Notes: generated by a model not told the origin, from the letters alone. DNA of 64,000 bases from Acholoe squamosa (GCA_949317995.1 OX439047.1:47679505-47743504), one strand, 5' to 3'. Shown: positions 25,838 to 37,839, counted from the first letter of the stretch. Numbers and translations: made by a program.

Positions 25838-25917
25838 AAAGTCCACTTTGCCTCTGTCGCGCGATTGAGCAATACACTTCCTATATAAATTGCTGCGACA
25901 GAGGCCTAGTGGACTTT
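25838..25917. mobile_element. AGTCCACTTGGCC-family MITE, intact copy
   Basis: AAAGTCCACTTTGCCTCTGT and its inverse ACAGAGGCCTAGTGGACTTT bound an 80-bp element. The interior has CGCGATTGAG and TTCCTATATAAA blocks shared with the other copies. Confidence 0.8.
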
Positions 25918-27430
25918 GGGGGTTATGGGTAGGGATTGAGGTTTGATGGAAGGTAGTGGGATTGTAGAGTAGACTACAGGTCTAGAAGTCCAGGGTTGGA
26001 TCCTTGGTGATAGAGTTGCGCCACCCTTCTCGCTGTAGTAACAGCTGCATGCGACAGGTAACATTTTGACGTGCTCGTGCCTGAATTTCCCAGGGCATTT
26101 GTTCTAATCTAGATTTATTCATGATCACAATCAGTACACGTTGGATGCAACGTAAACAAGGGAGACTGGGGTGGGGGGGGTCAACGATTCCACTATCAGG
26201 TCACAAGTAGAATTTCCTCCATTTCAAATATTGCAAATTACGAATAGATTCTGAGAGTATATGTGTTGAAATATCGCTTTTTGAATGTTGGCAGCCCGGT
26301 TTGACAGTAATAAAGCTGGCAACTTTAAGACAAACGCGAGCCAGTACACAGAAGTCACCTGGTGGCAGAAATCGGAATTCATCAGTTATACTATTTTAAT
26401 GAGTTTTCTCACCCCAACTGGACCACTTTTACCTGTGCCTTTTTATTTTTCAGTTCATTTCAAAGATATCTATATACCATCGGAATTCTTATAGGACCCT
26501 ATAATTAAGGGAAAAATGATATTTTTGAAATTCATAACTTTTTCATTTCAACCGTGAACCTCCATTTTTCTTCTTTTAAAATGTTTGTAAAGATGTCCTT
26601 TATATATTCAGAGAGTCTCATAGATGAATCAATAAATGCTCATTCATTATTATGCAAGATGTGAAAAAATGTTTTCCCCATTCATTTCTATAGTTAAAGC
26701 ATTTTCATTTAAGTGGTCATAAAATGAAAATATGGACTGTGACATAGGGATTTCCTTGCATTTTCCTATTCTTTATATATCAAACTAATACTATCCACAG
26801 TTATTTGAGATTATCAATAGAATATCTAACATTGGTCAGCCTTTAGCGTTTGTCTTTAATGAAAATGAGATGTGCTTGGGATGGGAAGGACTTGAAATAG
26901 AATTTGAAATATGGTGTTGGCCATCGAACTGAAGTCAAAAAGGTTAGCTTAGCCTTTGATATGACCCTCATTAGAATATGAACATTTCTTAAATCCAAAA
27001 TTAATACGTTGTTTCTTCAATGTCTTTTTCAAAATAAGTTGAAATGCCATACTCAAGGAGACTGTAATTGTTAAAATTCCAGACTGCAGACTCTAATTGT
27101 CATGCCCAGCTGAAGAGAATAATGATCTGGTGTGAAAATTAAAGTTTGGAAATTCTGATTAGCGTACTTGAAGATCGAGGGTGGTATTTTTTTCTTTCAA
27201 ATCTGTTACCTTGGCACATTCATTTCCAAAGCTACACAACATACCATATAGATAGACCTAGTCGTAGAAAACTTTAGAAAATGTAACCCAGATTATCCCA
27301 TGGCTTTTTTGGCTGAGCAAGTCAGAATTCTTGCTTGTGGGGAGGGGGGGGGGGTTAGGGATGTGACTTTGCTATTCTATGCATTAGCATTAGTAAATGT
27401 GCAGGGAAGCAATTACACCCTCCCTTCACC
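25918..27430. other. Unique AT-rich DNA
   Basis: G-runs at about 26,170 and 27,345. No exon or clear repeat. The GCACCTGGTGGCA-like block near 26,358 also occurs inside the next element near 27,460. Confidence 0.45.
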
Positions 27431-27434
27431 TTAA

Positions 27435-28059
27435 AGGTAGTAGACACAATCTACTCAAATGGCACCTGGTGGCAAAAAGTGAAACTTTCAAATTTGACAA
27501 TATTTGCTCATATTCCTATCTTATATGATATAATCCATCTTAACCCTTTCACCCCTGAATTTCTGTTACTCTATGGGATTTGCGTGCAAATCCTGCTTTA
27601 TGGGGTGGAAGGGGTTAATCAACTATTTGGGTGTGATACTTTGGCATTATTCCCATTCTTATCACCAGATTTCATATTTTCCATACTCATAGACTCCTAT
27701 ACTAAAGCAATTATCAATATTTTAGTTTATTTTAAAACTTTTCATTTTGACTTTGACCCCTTACTTTTTGGTTCCAAAATGTTTCTTATGAGCTTAGATA
27801 TGTATACATGAGGTTTGGTTAAGAAATTGTTGGGAGATTTTTTTTTCTATCGAGTCAAATGTAGGAAAATACAAATTCTCATAGGCGGACATAGTTAAGA
27901 CTACCAAACTTCAATGCCCTCCAGTGGAAAAAAACTGACACTGTGACCTATGAATTTTATGTTTTCTTTATGTTACCTAAGAATCAAACTAACATCACTG
28001 AAAGTTACAAAGAGAAATCATTGGTCAATTTTGAACCAGCTAGATTGTATCTACTACCT
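27435..28059. mobile_element. TTAA-flanked TIR element (piggyBac/Kolobok-type)
   Basis: TIRs of 19 bp, AGGTAGTAGAYACAATCTA, differ at one position. Both sides carry TTAA (27,431-27,434 and 28,060-28,063), the duplication made by piggyBac and Kolobok transposases. Length is 625 bp. The 110-codon ORF inside has no transposase motif, so it is non-autonomous. Confidence 0.8.
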
Positions 28060-28339
28060 TTAAAAATCTGACCACCCCCACAACCCATGAAAACACCTTT
28101 GTCATATTTTAGAGTATATACCAACCTGTGCAACCCAACCAAACACTTTCTCTCTCCCTCTGCTGTGTTCATTGTATCTGCCTTAACTGTAACCGATTCC
28201 CATGCAGTATGGACTGTGGGCACAGTACACTGCACCATGGCAGACAAGTCAGATGACTTTTTCAGGGGTCAGGACCAGAGATAATTAATCAAGTGTGGTG
28301 TAAACTCACCTGTCACCCTGCTCTACCTCTGGGAGGTGC

Positions 28340-30410
28340 TGACTACACTCCCACACCTGGTATATCACCCAGGTGTCAGCAGGTATTGGGCACACAGGTG
28401 AGCCACCATCAAGGTATACCAAATTAGTGCCAACAATGGGTACATGGGTTCTGGTACAGCATAATTTCCAACATACCATATGTAGTGTGAGAAGTAGATG
28501 GCTTCCAGTGCGCTATAGGGTCAATAATAGGTTGGCTCTGATACTGTCAACATTAAATGGGTTCTGGTACACCATAGTGCTAACAATTATTGAGTTATAT
28601 GCCAGCAATAGATGGTTTTTGATATGTCATTGGGTTTTCAATAGCTGGCTCCTGGTGAGCCATGGGTCAACCATAGGTGGTTGCTGGTACATGTACATCA
28701 TATGACCAACTGCGGGTTCCTTTTGGCCAACTAAATGTGGCTGCTGGTATACCATAGAGCATCAACAGTAGATGGGATCTGGCACACTGTCGCCTAAATA
28801 TGTGTTCAGGTATACCATAGGACCAACTACAGGTACTGGTAGGTTTTGGTATAGGACCAACTACAGGTACCAGGAGGTTTTATTATAAAGGACAAACTAC
28901 AGGTGCCAGGGGGTTTTATTATACTAAAGGACCAACTACAGGTACTGGTAGGTTTTAGTGTACTATAGGACCAACTACAGGTACCAGTAGGTTTTAGTAT
29001 ACATACTATTGGACCAATTACATGTACTGGTGGTTTTAGTATACTATAGGACCAACTACAGGTAGTAGATTTGAGTATACTATAGGACCAACTACAGGTA
29101 CCAGTAGGTTTTAGTACACTCTTAGAAATAATCCGTAAATTTACGGTGATTCACTGGTAACAATAAATGCCAGACTTTCACCATTATTTACAGTCACTGT
29201 ATTTTACCAATCCCCGTAAATTTAACGATCACTCCCCCTTGTTTTTTTACAGTGATTCATCATTATTTTATGATGATTCTCTGTATTTGATACAGTAATT
29301 CCTTGTTATAGCACAGCTTATTATAGGCTTACACCAATTTTATTCAACATGTATCACTCAGAATCATCACATTTCCAAGCTATCCAGGGAGTAGTGGTAG
29401 TATCTATCATCCTTACTTGAGGCTATTTCCTTGATATCCTTGTAGAATGAAAACTGCAAAAAAAGATACATATGTGTAACTATGTGTCTTAATCAAAACA
29501 TACAATTCATAGAGAAATACATTACAAATTTACATCAATATAAACTAGGTACAATAAAAGTGGATGTCTCTATGGTCTCAAAGTTGAAAATATATAACTG
29601 TCCATAAGGACCACATAATAGAACCTACATACAATCTACATTATAGCAAAGGGAATGCAACCCTTACCTATCATGGACTTCATACGTACATGTTGGTCTG
29701 CTTCTTCTGGTGGCCAATTCTCAACTGACACATATAGTCACATGGCTATGGATGGATTATCATTGGGATAAGTGTTACCAGCCCCCCCCTCCATGTAGCA
29801 CCCCCACGCCACCAGCACCTCTCAAGATGCAGCCTCCAGTTGCTGGGGCAACAGCACCTAGGGACTGGTGGAGGGATGGGGTGGGGGTTGCAGTAGTTAA
29901 TCTTTCTCTTCTTAATGGCACATGTATCCCAAAAATGTATTCTTCCATAGGCTTAGATAAGTTTTCACTATTCAACATTGGTAAATTGGTTGAAAGGTAC
30001 AGGGTTTCACTGTAATTGAAATTACAGTGATGCACTGTATAATTTTACAGAGAATCTCTGTAAAAGCAACTATAGGACCAACTACAGGTACTGGTAGGTT
30101 TTAGTCTACATATTATAGGACCAACTACATGTACTAGTGGTTTTAGTCTAAATAGGACCAACTACAGGGACCGGTAGGTTTTAGTATACTATAGGACCAA
30201 CTATAGGTACCAGTAGGTTTTAGTCTACATAATATAGGACCAACTTCATGTACTAGTGGTTTTAGTATACTATAGGACCAACTACAGGGACCGGTAGGTT
30301 TTAATATACTATAGGACCAGCTATAGGAACTGGTAGGTTTTAGTACACTATAGGACCAACTACAGGTACCATTAGTTTTAAGTATACAATAGGACCAACT
30401 CTAGGTGGGT
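28340..30410. repeat. 39-bp minisatellite with a decayed left flank
   Basis: From about 28,800 units of 39 bp repeat: TATAGGACCAACTACAGGTA then CCAGTAGGTTTTAGTATAC. From 28,340 to 28,800 the same words (GGTTCTGGTACACCATAG, CCAACTA) recur in increasingly divergent form, so homogeneity rises left to right. The array is cut by a 948-bp insertion and resumes at 30,069. Confidence 0.9.
29121..30068. mobile_element. 0.95-kb insertion in the 39-bp array
   Basis: Array sequence stops at ACT (29,118-29,120) and resumes at ACT (30,069-30,071). Removing the insert restores the unit ...AGTACACTATAGGACC. The ends share AATTTACRGTGATTCACTG-like blocks (right end inverted), giving weak imperfect TIRs. The superfamily is not assigned. 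Internal ORFs of about 100 codons are not family-like. Confidence 0.65.
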
Positions 30411-31778
30411 TCTGGTACACAATTGTGCCACTATGGGTCTTGTGAGATTGTTGTGTATTGTATATATGAAAATTTGTTGTGAACTGGAAATATCCTACCG
30501 ATTATACTTAATGCAGCAGTAAGCATCCGCTAATAGCTCTTTCTAAGAGTGTCAACTAGAGGTATCAGTTTGTCTTCTTTGTCCTCTCTTAGAAGTCACT
30601 TTTCTCTTGTGTTTTGCCTTCTCTAGAATCAGAAACCATTTGAAATCTATAAAAAGAAATAAGCTGAATGCGGATAAATAGGATATGGAAAAAAGCCTAG
30701 TCCCCCTTTCTGTTGAGAAACAAGGATACATATCAGCAGCCATCTGTTGCCAGCTTCGGTTACAATAGACACAGATTAGTTCACTAAGTACCAGTATGCA
30801 TGGGTTGATCTGTGAGTATAAAGCCAAGATTGATAAATACATGTACCTACTGCTTTCAAACTGCATGATGTTAAGTTCCAGCTTTCTCGTGTTTGTCTTA
30901 CACAGGGTACAGGGAGCAAAGGGAATATGTAACTCTCATTATCAATGGAAAAAAAAATTACTCAAAATTTAGAGCTACTATGAAATAGTCTTTCCCATTC
31001 GAACAAAAATGAAGAACCATGTACATGTGTATGTGTTTTATTCCAACATCCAATGTTTCTATTCCCTGTCGTATAATCCACGCCCTGAATGAGCTTTTTA
31101 AATCACGGACACCTTCATCCTTCTAAACATGAAATATCCCCTCCTCCCTCCCACACCTCAGACATATGCACCTCCAGGTACAATGTTGACGCCCTCCCGC
31201 GGTGCGCTGCTAATTAATGGGGGCAGAAGTCGAGAGGGGTACATTGCCGATTGTCGTCTGCATTTACAAATTGTCGTCTGTCATTTGGCGCGCGCTCTTC
31301 TCGCGGGTCTGGTTTCCACCAGGGTTTCCAGGGCCCTGACATGACAACGGAGAGGGATCAGTTGGTGCTAAGAATGGGGAGATAGATGAAGGCAGGGGTC
31401 AAAGGGAATCACCACTCCAGGTATTGCAATGATATACCCTGTACTTCTCTTTATTACGACCAAAGGGTGAATTGCAAGATATTGGCAGCATACGTCACTT
31501 CTTAGATTGTTCTTGCCTTTCCTTCTCTTTTGCAAACTCAGCTATTGGATTCATACACCCATAGACCACTTGGACACTAATTAAAATCTGACAGTAATAG
31601 AATAAACACATATTGTGATACATGAACTGATGAGGAGAGATAGACAGAAATAAGGACCGGGGATACATAGCTATTGGAATTAATGTGCGCCCGGGCGCTT
31701 AGAAGGGCCACCACAGTAGCAAAAGCACCCCTATGCTCTCCATAAGCCTTGCCATGATCGCATCAACTGCACACATAT
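30411..31778. other. Unique DNA, nothing recognised
   Basis: Contains a CpG-enriched stretch near 31,190-31,330 but no supported exon. Confidence 0.45.
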
Positions 31779-31858
31779 GGACCATCCGTCTCCCTTCATC
31801 CGTTTTTTCTCCATAGGAAACAATGATAATTAAAACGGATGAAGCTGACGGATGGTCC
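31779..31858. repeat. 80-bp foldback hairpin
   Basis: GGACCATCCGTC...TTCATCCGTTTT at the left pairs with AAAACGGATGAA...GACGGATGGTCC at the right, with a three-base mismatched region in about 27 bp. It could be a MITE or a hairpin-forming RNA locus. Confidence 0.7.
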
Positions 31859-31967
31859 AACCGTCTGCAGTGGAAAATGGTAAATCCCTGTAGGATGTTG
31901 TATTGAACCCGCTATAACTGTCACCAACAGGTTTGGGAACAAAGCCCTCCCTCTAACCTCATGCTAT

Positions 31968-32003
31968 ACGCATCTGTCCGCTAGAAGGTGCGGACAGATG
32001 CGT
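31968..32003. repeat. Perfect 14-bp stem, 8-nt loop
   Basis: ACGCATCTGTCCGC and GCGGACAGATGCGT are exact inverse complements separated by TAGAAGGT. No T-run or gene lies next to it, so a terminator role is not supported. Confidence 0.85.
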
Positions 32004-32369
32004 TATGGACCTGTTATGGAATCTACCGGTATTATTTTTACAAAAAACGAGTTCCAGATCACCCTTACAAGGACGCACCCTAGAAGTTTCAGGCAGTTTC
32101 AAAGGGGGGGGTACTCTTTGACAGACTGCATGGAGTGTATACCATGGAAGGTGAGTTAACGCCATGGTTCACAATTCAATTCCTTTGCTAGTTTCAGGGC
32201 TTTTTATGAAGCCCAAAAGCATACCTTTTGGTCCTACCCTAAATAACTTTGGGGCCTTTTTCCGGTAGCTTTGTGATGGGAAATCTTAGCGACATTGAAC
32301 ATTTAGCAAGTATAAAGAAATTCTTACCGCAGTATTTCGCGTGTATACACACACACATACACACACAGG

Positions 32370-32371
<2 letters not shown>

Positions 32372-32466
<95 letters not shown>
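32372..32466. repeat. (AT)n(GT)n microsatellite
   Basis: About 54 bp of AT are followed by about 38 bp of GT. ORFs on both strands through it are artefacts. Confidence 0.95.
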
Positions 32467-32468
<2 letters not shown>

Positions 32469-32534
32469 ATCAACATGGTAAAAGGTACGCCCGCGAGGGG
32501 GTGCACGGGCGTACCTCTTACTGTGTTGATCCAC
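32465..32534. mobile_element. 70-bp palindrome lodged in a microsatellite
   Basis: GTGGATCAACA and its inverse TGTTGATCCAC bound the segment, and GGTACGCCCG pairs with CGGGCGTACC inside. The GT array abuts the left edge and ATATAT resumes at the right. This suggests a tiny foldback inserted in, or seeding, the dinucleotide array. Confidence 0.6.
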
Positions 32535-33983
32535 ATATATATATGCCTACAGGATCGCCCCTACTACACCTTACAGAGTAGAGCTGAAGTATATTTTTCT
32601 GAAGAATAGTAAAATAAATGTCCCAAAATCAAGCCCTATAGTTGCGCCTTAATTATAGCATTTGCGTCTCTTTAGATAATTCAGCAAGGCAATGATAAGC
32701 AAGCTCTATATAATTCCATTTATGTTGCAGCCTATATAGATAATCAAATCCCTTAGATTGTTCCCGATTCCGGGGAAGTGAAACACTAGTAATACGATCA
32801 GTCATTATATTTCATCATGGTTGACATTCCCTTCATTTACGAGTTAAAATGCATCCTATAAAATCAAATAGTAAGGGCCAATTCTACCGTCTAATAACCG
32901 CGACCTCTTTATTGACGCTTCCTTTCATTGTCACATGCCCAACTGTACAATTCTTCAAGCATGGGGCGAGACAAAACCAAGCTTTTATTTCGCTAGGACA
33001 AGCGTGAAGGGCCTCAAAGAGTGGCATTTTGCCCCACGATTACAGGGACTTCCATTAGGTTTCTAGAGTCTGTTTTATTCTCCTCCGCCAGGGTCAAACT
33101 TCCCCTATTGTCCAACGCCAACTGGCACGGTGTGTGAATTCCCTCCAGGAGTGGGCCTACACTCCCAGACGCTCAGCCGCTCATTTTGCACAAACCCAAA
33201 GGAGGCAACCTGTTGAGTTCTAACCCCGGAAATCCTTTAGGTATTGGGTGCAGGGCAGTCCGTTACCTTCACTTATTATCGCTCACAATGTTCACAGCGC
33301 TGCGTGTAGGACGCCCCATAGTTAGTGTTGCTACCTCCAACGGTGAAAATGAGGCTGTGCGGAGAAAGGCCCCATTTCTAACGCTCGAGCAGGGCAGTGC
33401 GTATTATGGAAACTGACGGCTGCTTTTGTGTAGTTGCTGTAAAGATCTAACAAGAGCATTAAAGAGAAGGTTAACTGCCTTGGAATTGAATTTCTACCTC
33501 GAGGATTCGCGGAAATATTTTATATACTGTATATATACTAGGTGAAAGCCACAACTGCAAATTGTTTTAAGTTAGGTATCACAGTGACTATGCTGAACCA
33601 AGAAGGGTCACTTTGTAAAAGTAAAAAAAGTACATTGTAAAAACGATATTTACTCTCTGGAAAATAAATGCAATGTTCGGATGTTGATATCCAGTTGATG
33701 TAAAAGAAAATGAACAATACAGCACTACAGTAATGTTGTACAACCACTATCTGTGTAAACGACCGCTATCTCAAGTACAAATGTACTATACTTATAGGCT
33801 GACCATCCAACCTTGTTGATCTGCTGAAAGATATAAAATGAAGTTTCAATATCCAAAGCCCTATGGGTAGCTGGGAGCTCCACTTAAAGTTATACTCGGG
33901 GAAACTTTGGGGAGATTTTACCCTCAACTTTCCTTGCACATAAGGTGTGCCTAATCATGAGAGATGGCATTATGTTTAAGTCA
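32535..33983. other. Unique DNA, nothing recognised
   Basis: A mildly CpG-enriched stretch at 32,930-33,420 contains a 76-codon ORF (33,186-33,416) without known similarity. Confidence 0.4.
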
Positions 33984-34140
33984 CAGTGTCGGATCCAGGA
34001 TTTTAAAAAGGAGGGCGCACCTTTTATCTAGACTCTAATTTTGGCAAACTTTGATGTTTAAAAAAAACAAATAAACTCTTAACTAAAGGCAAAAAGGAGG
34101 GGCCGTGCACCCCCGTGCACCCCGTCTAAATCAGCCATTG
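33984..34140. mobile_element. hAT-like MITE (CAGTGKCGGATCCAG family)
   Basis: The left end CAGTGTCGGATCCAGG resembles the 24,507 element. The right end is its imperfect inverse (TCTAAATCAGCCATTG). Flanks TAAGTCA and TAAGTAT agree partly. A related eroded copy may lie at 37,014-37,168. Confidence 0.45.
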
Positions 34141-34449
34141 TAAGTATGTTTCGTTAGATGTTTTAAAAATAACTAATAAATGAAACACCATGGAAAGAGC
34201 AAGAACATGTAAAAACTGCTACAAAATATACATCTTGATGTCTCATTAGTTTGACACAACAGCTCTTCTACATGGATATTGTATATACGCACTGGTGATA
34301 GAGCTTAGAAAAAAAATACATATACATCCAGATAAGATTTCTAGGAATGTGTTCTCTTCCAGTCTGTGAAATTTACAATATGGCTGATTTGATTAGACCT
34401 GGTAGACAAGTTTGTTTAAAGTTCCCATATCTCAGTATACCTGACATGA

Positions 34450-35110
34450 CTACCTGTAGGTCCAAGAGCGGCGGGCGGCCCAGGACCGGAGGCAGATCGG
34501 CACACACTCACCAGGTGTCGGGGACGACGACGTGCTGCGGCGGGGGGCCATTACGCCGTGCGTGCCGTCACCAAATATGTACTTTGTCGGTGCACACGGT
34601 CGGGGCTCGGCGCGACGGCAGCGACGGGGAGTCAGCGCACTGCACAGAGCGCCGGCTCTGCTGCTGCCGATAGCGACGACGATCCCATTGAGTAGGGCGC
34701 GGGGGGGGGGGGACGACATGTCGGCGGATGGACACCCGCTGGTTGTTGAACCTACCATCAGAAATCCCAGTTTCTGCGCCTGGTCCAAAGCCCCAAGTTT
34801 CCACCCCGAGGTGGCGGATATAGAGGGATGGGTGGAGGGTTACAGGGGGTGTTGTGAGTTGGACTGATACCCCCACCCCTCTTTCCACCCCCTCCTCCCT
34901 GTGCAGTTTCTCACCTGGACACCATCCATCACGCACATAGGCTGTAATCTGGCCACACGCCGGCAACCGGCGCCGAGCTCCCGCTGGGAGCCGGCAGGCG
35001 GTGCCGTACCGGGGGGTACCAGCGGCGGCAGGTACCTGCTGTCCTGCAGACCAAAAGTCGTCTGCTGCTGATGGTTCACCCGCTCTTTGTCTCCCGCCAT
35101 TTTTCCAATG
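34450..35110 (-). promoter_or_regulatory. CpG island
   Basis: The highest CpG density in the window. It overlaps a well-formed minus-strand first exon. A second possible minus-strand exon ends at a strong donor (CCTG|GTGAGT, last exon base 34,512), but its frame is uncertain because a C12 homopolymer near 34,711-34,722 changes the reading frame. Confidence 0.5.
34915..35100 (-). CDS. Candidate first coding exon of an unrecognised gene
   Basis: The start codon at 35,100-35,098 sits in a favourable context (AAAATGGCGG). The frame runs 62 codons to a consensus donor, CCAG|GTGAGA, with the last exon base at 34,915, so the exon is phase 0. The predicted peptide begins MAGDKERVNHQQQTTFGLQD. It then has a proline-rich part (residues 25-36) and a basic, Arg- and Cys-containing segment (46-57). 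Coding frame, Kozak-like start, donor and CpG island agree. The protein family is not recognised and the next exon is not certain. Continuing the frame past the donor gives a low-complexity Gly/Trp/Lys stretch, which supports splicing there. The gene would extend toward lower coordinates. Confidence 0.45.
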
Positions 35111-35812
35111 TCAGTGGGCGGGGTGATATCCTATATGGAGGGCAGGGTAGAAAGGGGAGGGACTTTTTTCACTTTCCACCCTTATATTGCCGTGTTATGG
35201 ACAAACCTCCCTATTATCGCTACCCATCTTTACTGTTTCTCTATGTGCACATTGACTTTATAACTCTCCTGTCAATATCATCCCAAACTCACCGGTCTGC
35301 CCACGCACCTTGATACACAGGCACCCGATATTTAATTGACATCGATATTTCAATTACTAGAGCCACCACAAGCTATCCTCGTCGTTAAAGTAGTTACACC
35401 AATTTTGGGGACGTATCAATTTCAATTCATTGCTCATTCACCTGAACCTAACGACATTTTATGGCTGCGATTTTCAATTCTTCAGTGAATATTTGAAAAT
35501 GGCACAAAACGTGAATAAAGCCGAATTTAGTGGTCGAAATTGCAAACCTATTGTATGATGTTTGCTTGTGATTGTGTCTGATGCAGTTGATGAACATTTT
35601 TCCTACAACACTTGGGAAACCAGGATATAGGATGGCTTGCTGCAAGGGCGCTAACAGTATTATCGATAATTCGACTTTCAAATATGTCTCTTGACCCCTC
35701 CGTAACCCTGAATACAATATCAGCAGAAACAGCAGTGTCAGCCATGCTATTCAAGTTGCAATAGAAATGGACAATACATGTATCTTATCATCCATCATCC
35801 ATAGTCCACTAC

Positions 35813-35822
35813 GCCTCTGTTG

Positions 35823-35889
<67 letters not shown>

Positions 35890-36140
35890 TATGAAGAGTT
35901 TGGTTCCAAAACGCAATAAACACCATTTTGAAAAAAGAGGCCAATATTTCAAATTCCTACATATTAAAGATGGATAATTGTTATAAGGAAACCATTTTCT
36001 TTGAAAAATATATTTTTCAGCTATCCAGAGTTTTAAAGATTTTATCATGATGGGACTAAAATTCACTTCAGGGGAGCACTACAAACATTGGTTGATGCTG
36101 AAAATCTGGAATGGATTTGTTGCGTTTTGGAACCAAACTC

Positions 36141-36210
<70 letters not shown>

Positions 36211-36255
36211 GTATATAGGAAATGGCTCAATCACGCGACAGAGGCCAAGTGGACT
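35813..36255. mobile_element. AGTCCACTTGGCC-family MITE split by (TA)n and another element
   Basis: The left half (AGTCCACTACGCCTCTGTTG at 35,813) and right half (GCGACAGAGGCCAAGTGGACT ending 36,255) are the two ends of the 80-bp family seen at 25,838. Between them lie (TA)n at 35,826-35,890, an inverted-repeat element, and (TA)n again at 36,146-36,209. The family's internal TATATA is the likely origin of the array. Confidence 0.65.
35891..36145. mobile_element. TIR element nested in a (TA)n array
   Basis: Perfect 26-bp inverted repeats begin ATGAAGAGTTTGGTTCCAAA and bound 255 bp of AT-rich sequence. (TA)n lies directly outside both ends, consistent with insertion into a TA target. ORFs across it are non-coding by-products. 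Confidence 0.8.
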
Positions 36256-37506
36256 GTGGGTTTATGTGTGTTTAGAAGTGTCTGGGTCTTGATATCAATT
36301 ATCAGTTGGACTTGGGAACTTTTGCAAAGTGGAATGAGCACCTGCATATCAGGAGCAAGCATGAAGTATAATTTGAAAATACCTGATACTATATAGCGCG
36401 GAATGGTCGAGTGTGTTTAGTGAAAAATTATGAAAAGCACTGCCTTATAGAATTGGATTGGTTTTGTTAAACCGAGTTGAAATTCAATATTCCTATGGGC
36501 GAAGTTAAAGATTGTCGTTCACAAGAACGATCTTGAATGATCATGGCAACATTGCATATGGTTTGTAGTTGTCACCCCCCCCCCCTCTATCCTTAGAATC
36601 TGTTAGTGTATAGGACCAACATTATTAGCTGCCGATGTAAGGTGGAATATATATTTATTGATGGAAGTATAATACTTCAGTGCTGTCACCGGGCGTCAAG
36701 TCAGCGAACTACCTATTCGGACCCCCGCCCTGCTGCCAACCCACCACCACCAACCCCATCCCCAATAGTCTCCCTCATAAAGGGCCATGACCATATCTCT
36801 GGCAATAGACACTGCCAACGGTCAATGTGAAAAACACAGAGAGGAAAAAATGTTTGTCTAATTAGCAGACAAGGGTCAGCCAAGGTCGTGACTAAGGTCA
36901 TAAAAGCAGCATGCCAAATTAGCCAGCCAAGTCTATATGTGTGATGTATTCTGCGTCTGGTGGGTGCATAGGGGTGGCCATGCACATGTTGGTGTGCGGG
37001 ATTCCTGCACTTAATTTTGACGGATTTAAGATTTTGAAAATGAGGGGGGGCATGTCATTTGTTCTCTCTATTTCTAGTTGAATTTGAGGCCTACTGTGGG
37101 GTAAATAACTCTTATAGACTACTGGCTAAAAGGAGGGGGCACCGGGGCCCGCGTCTAAATCTGTTACTGTAATTGTTCTTTTTGACATAAATAACGAGAC
37201 CTTGCAGGAATCTGTTCCAGGTATTCCCCCTCTTCAAACCTATATATGCACCGAAAAATGCTTAGAGCTTTCAAAAATATGTATTCCGACTGGCACTGGG
37301 AACCATATCCCCTCTCCCCGATCCGAGAGAGAAGGAGGTGAGCCAAACAACCATTTGATTAAACTGATATTGTCAACAATGTCTGCATTATCTTGGACTC
37401 AGTGAGGAAGTGCATGCCTAACCTTTCCTTATAGGCGTGTGTCCACCATGAGACTAAAACTTGATGCAACTGGAAATTGCACTGGCTCTACAGTTACATC
37501 AGACTA
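36256..37506. other. Mostly unique DNA
   Basis: A possible eroded hAT-like fragment lies at 37,014-37,168 (GACGGATTTAAG and CGTCTAAATCTGTTACTG). No exon is supported. Confidence 0.4.
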
Positions 37507-37752
37507 AAGCCCAAGCTCCACTAGGCGGCATGAGGCGGCAGCGTCACAGGCGGCACAGGTTTGGAGTATCCTTTTTGCTGGCCAACAGAGGAACGCAGTG
37601 TTTTATGCCAGTGTCACGGCAATTTTGTGACGAACTTGCCACAACACTGGCGTGAAACACTGCATTCCTCTGTTGGCCAGCAAAAAGGATACTCCAAACC
37701 TGTGCCGCCTGTGATGCTGCCGCCTCGTGCCGCCTATAGTGGAGCCCTGGCA
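37507..37752. mobile_element. TA-flanked palindromic MITE, copy 2
   Basis: AAGCCCAAGCTCCACTAGGC at the left and the inverse of TGCCAGGGCTCCACTA at the right bound the element. TA flanks both ends (37,505-37,506 and 37,753-37,754). It shares the CAGGCGGCACAGGTTTGG arms with 5,651-5,867. Its GCAAAAAGGATACTCC arm is complete on both sides. Confidence 0.85.
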
Positions 37753-37839
37753 TATATCACAAATCATAATCATGTGACATGTACTGGGAAAGGGGGCCTT
37801 ACTGCATATCTGCACTAAGACCCCTTTTGGCAGACCACA

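Noticed and set aside
32249-32581. ORFs on both strands near 32.4 kb
   Set aside because: Caused by (AT)n(GT)n and a palindrome that gives similar peptides on both strands.
34568-34966. 132-codon minus ORF across the CpG island
   Set aside because: It skips the good donor at 34,915 and passes through a C12 run; composition-driven openness is more likely than coding.
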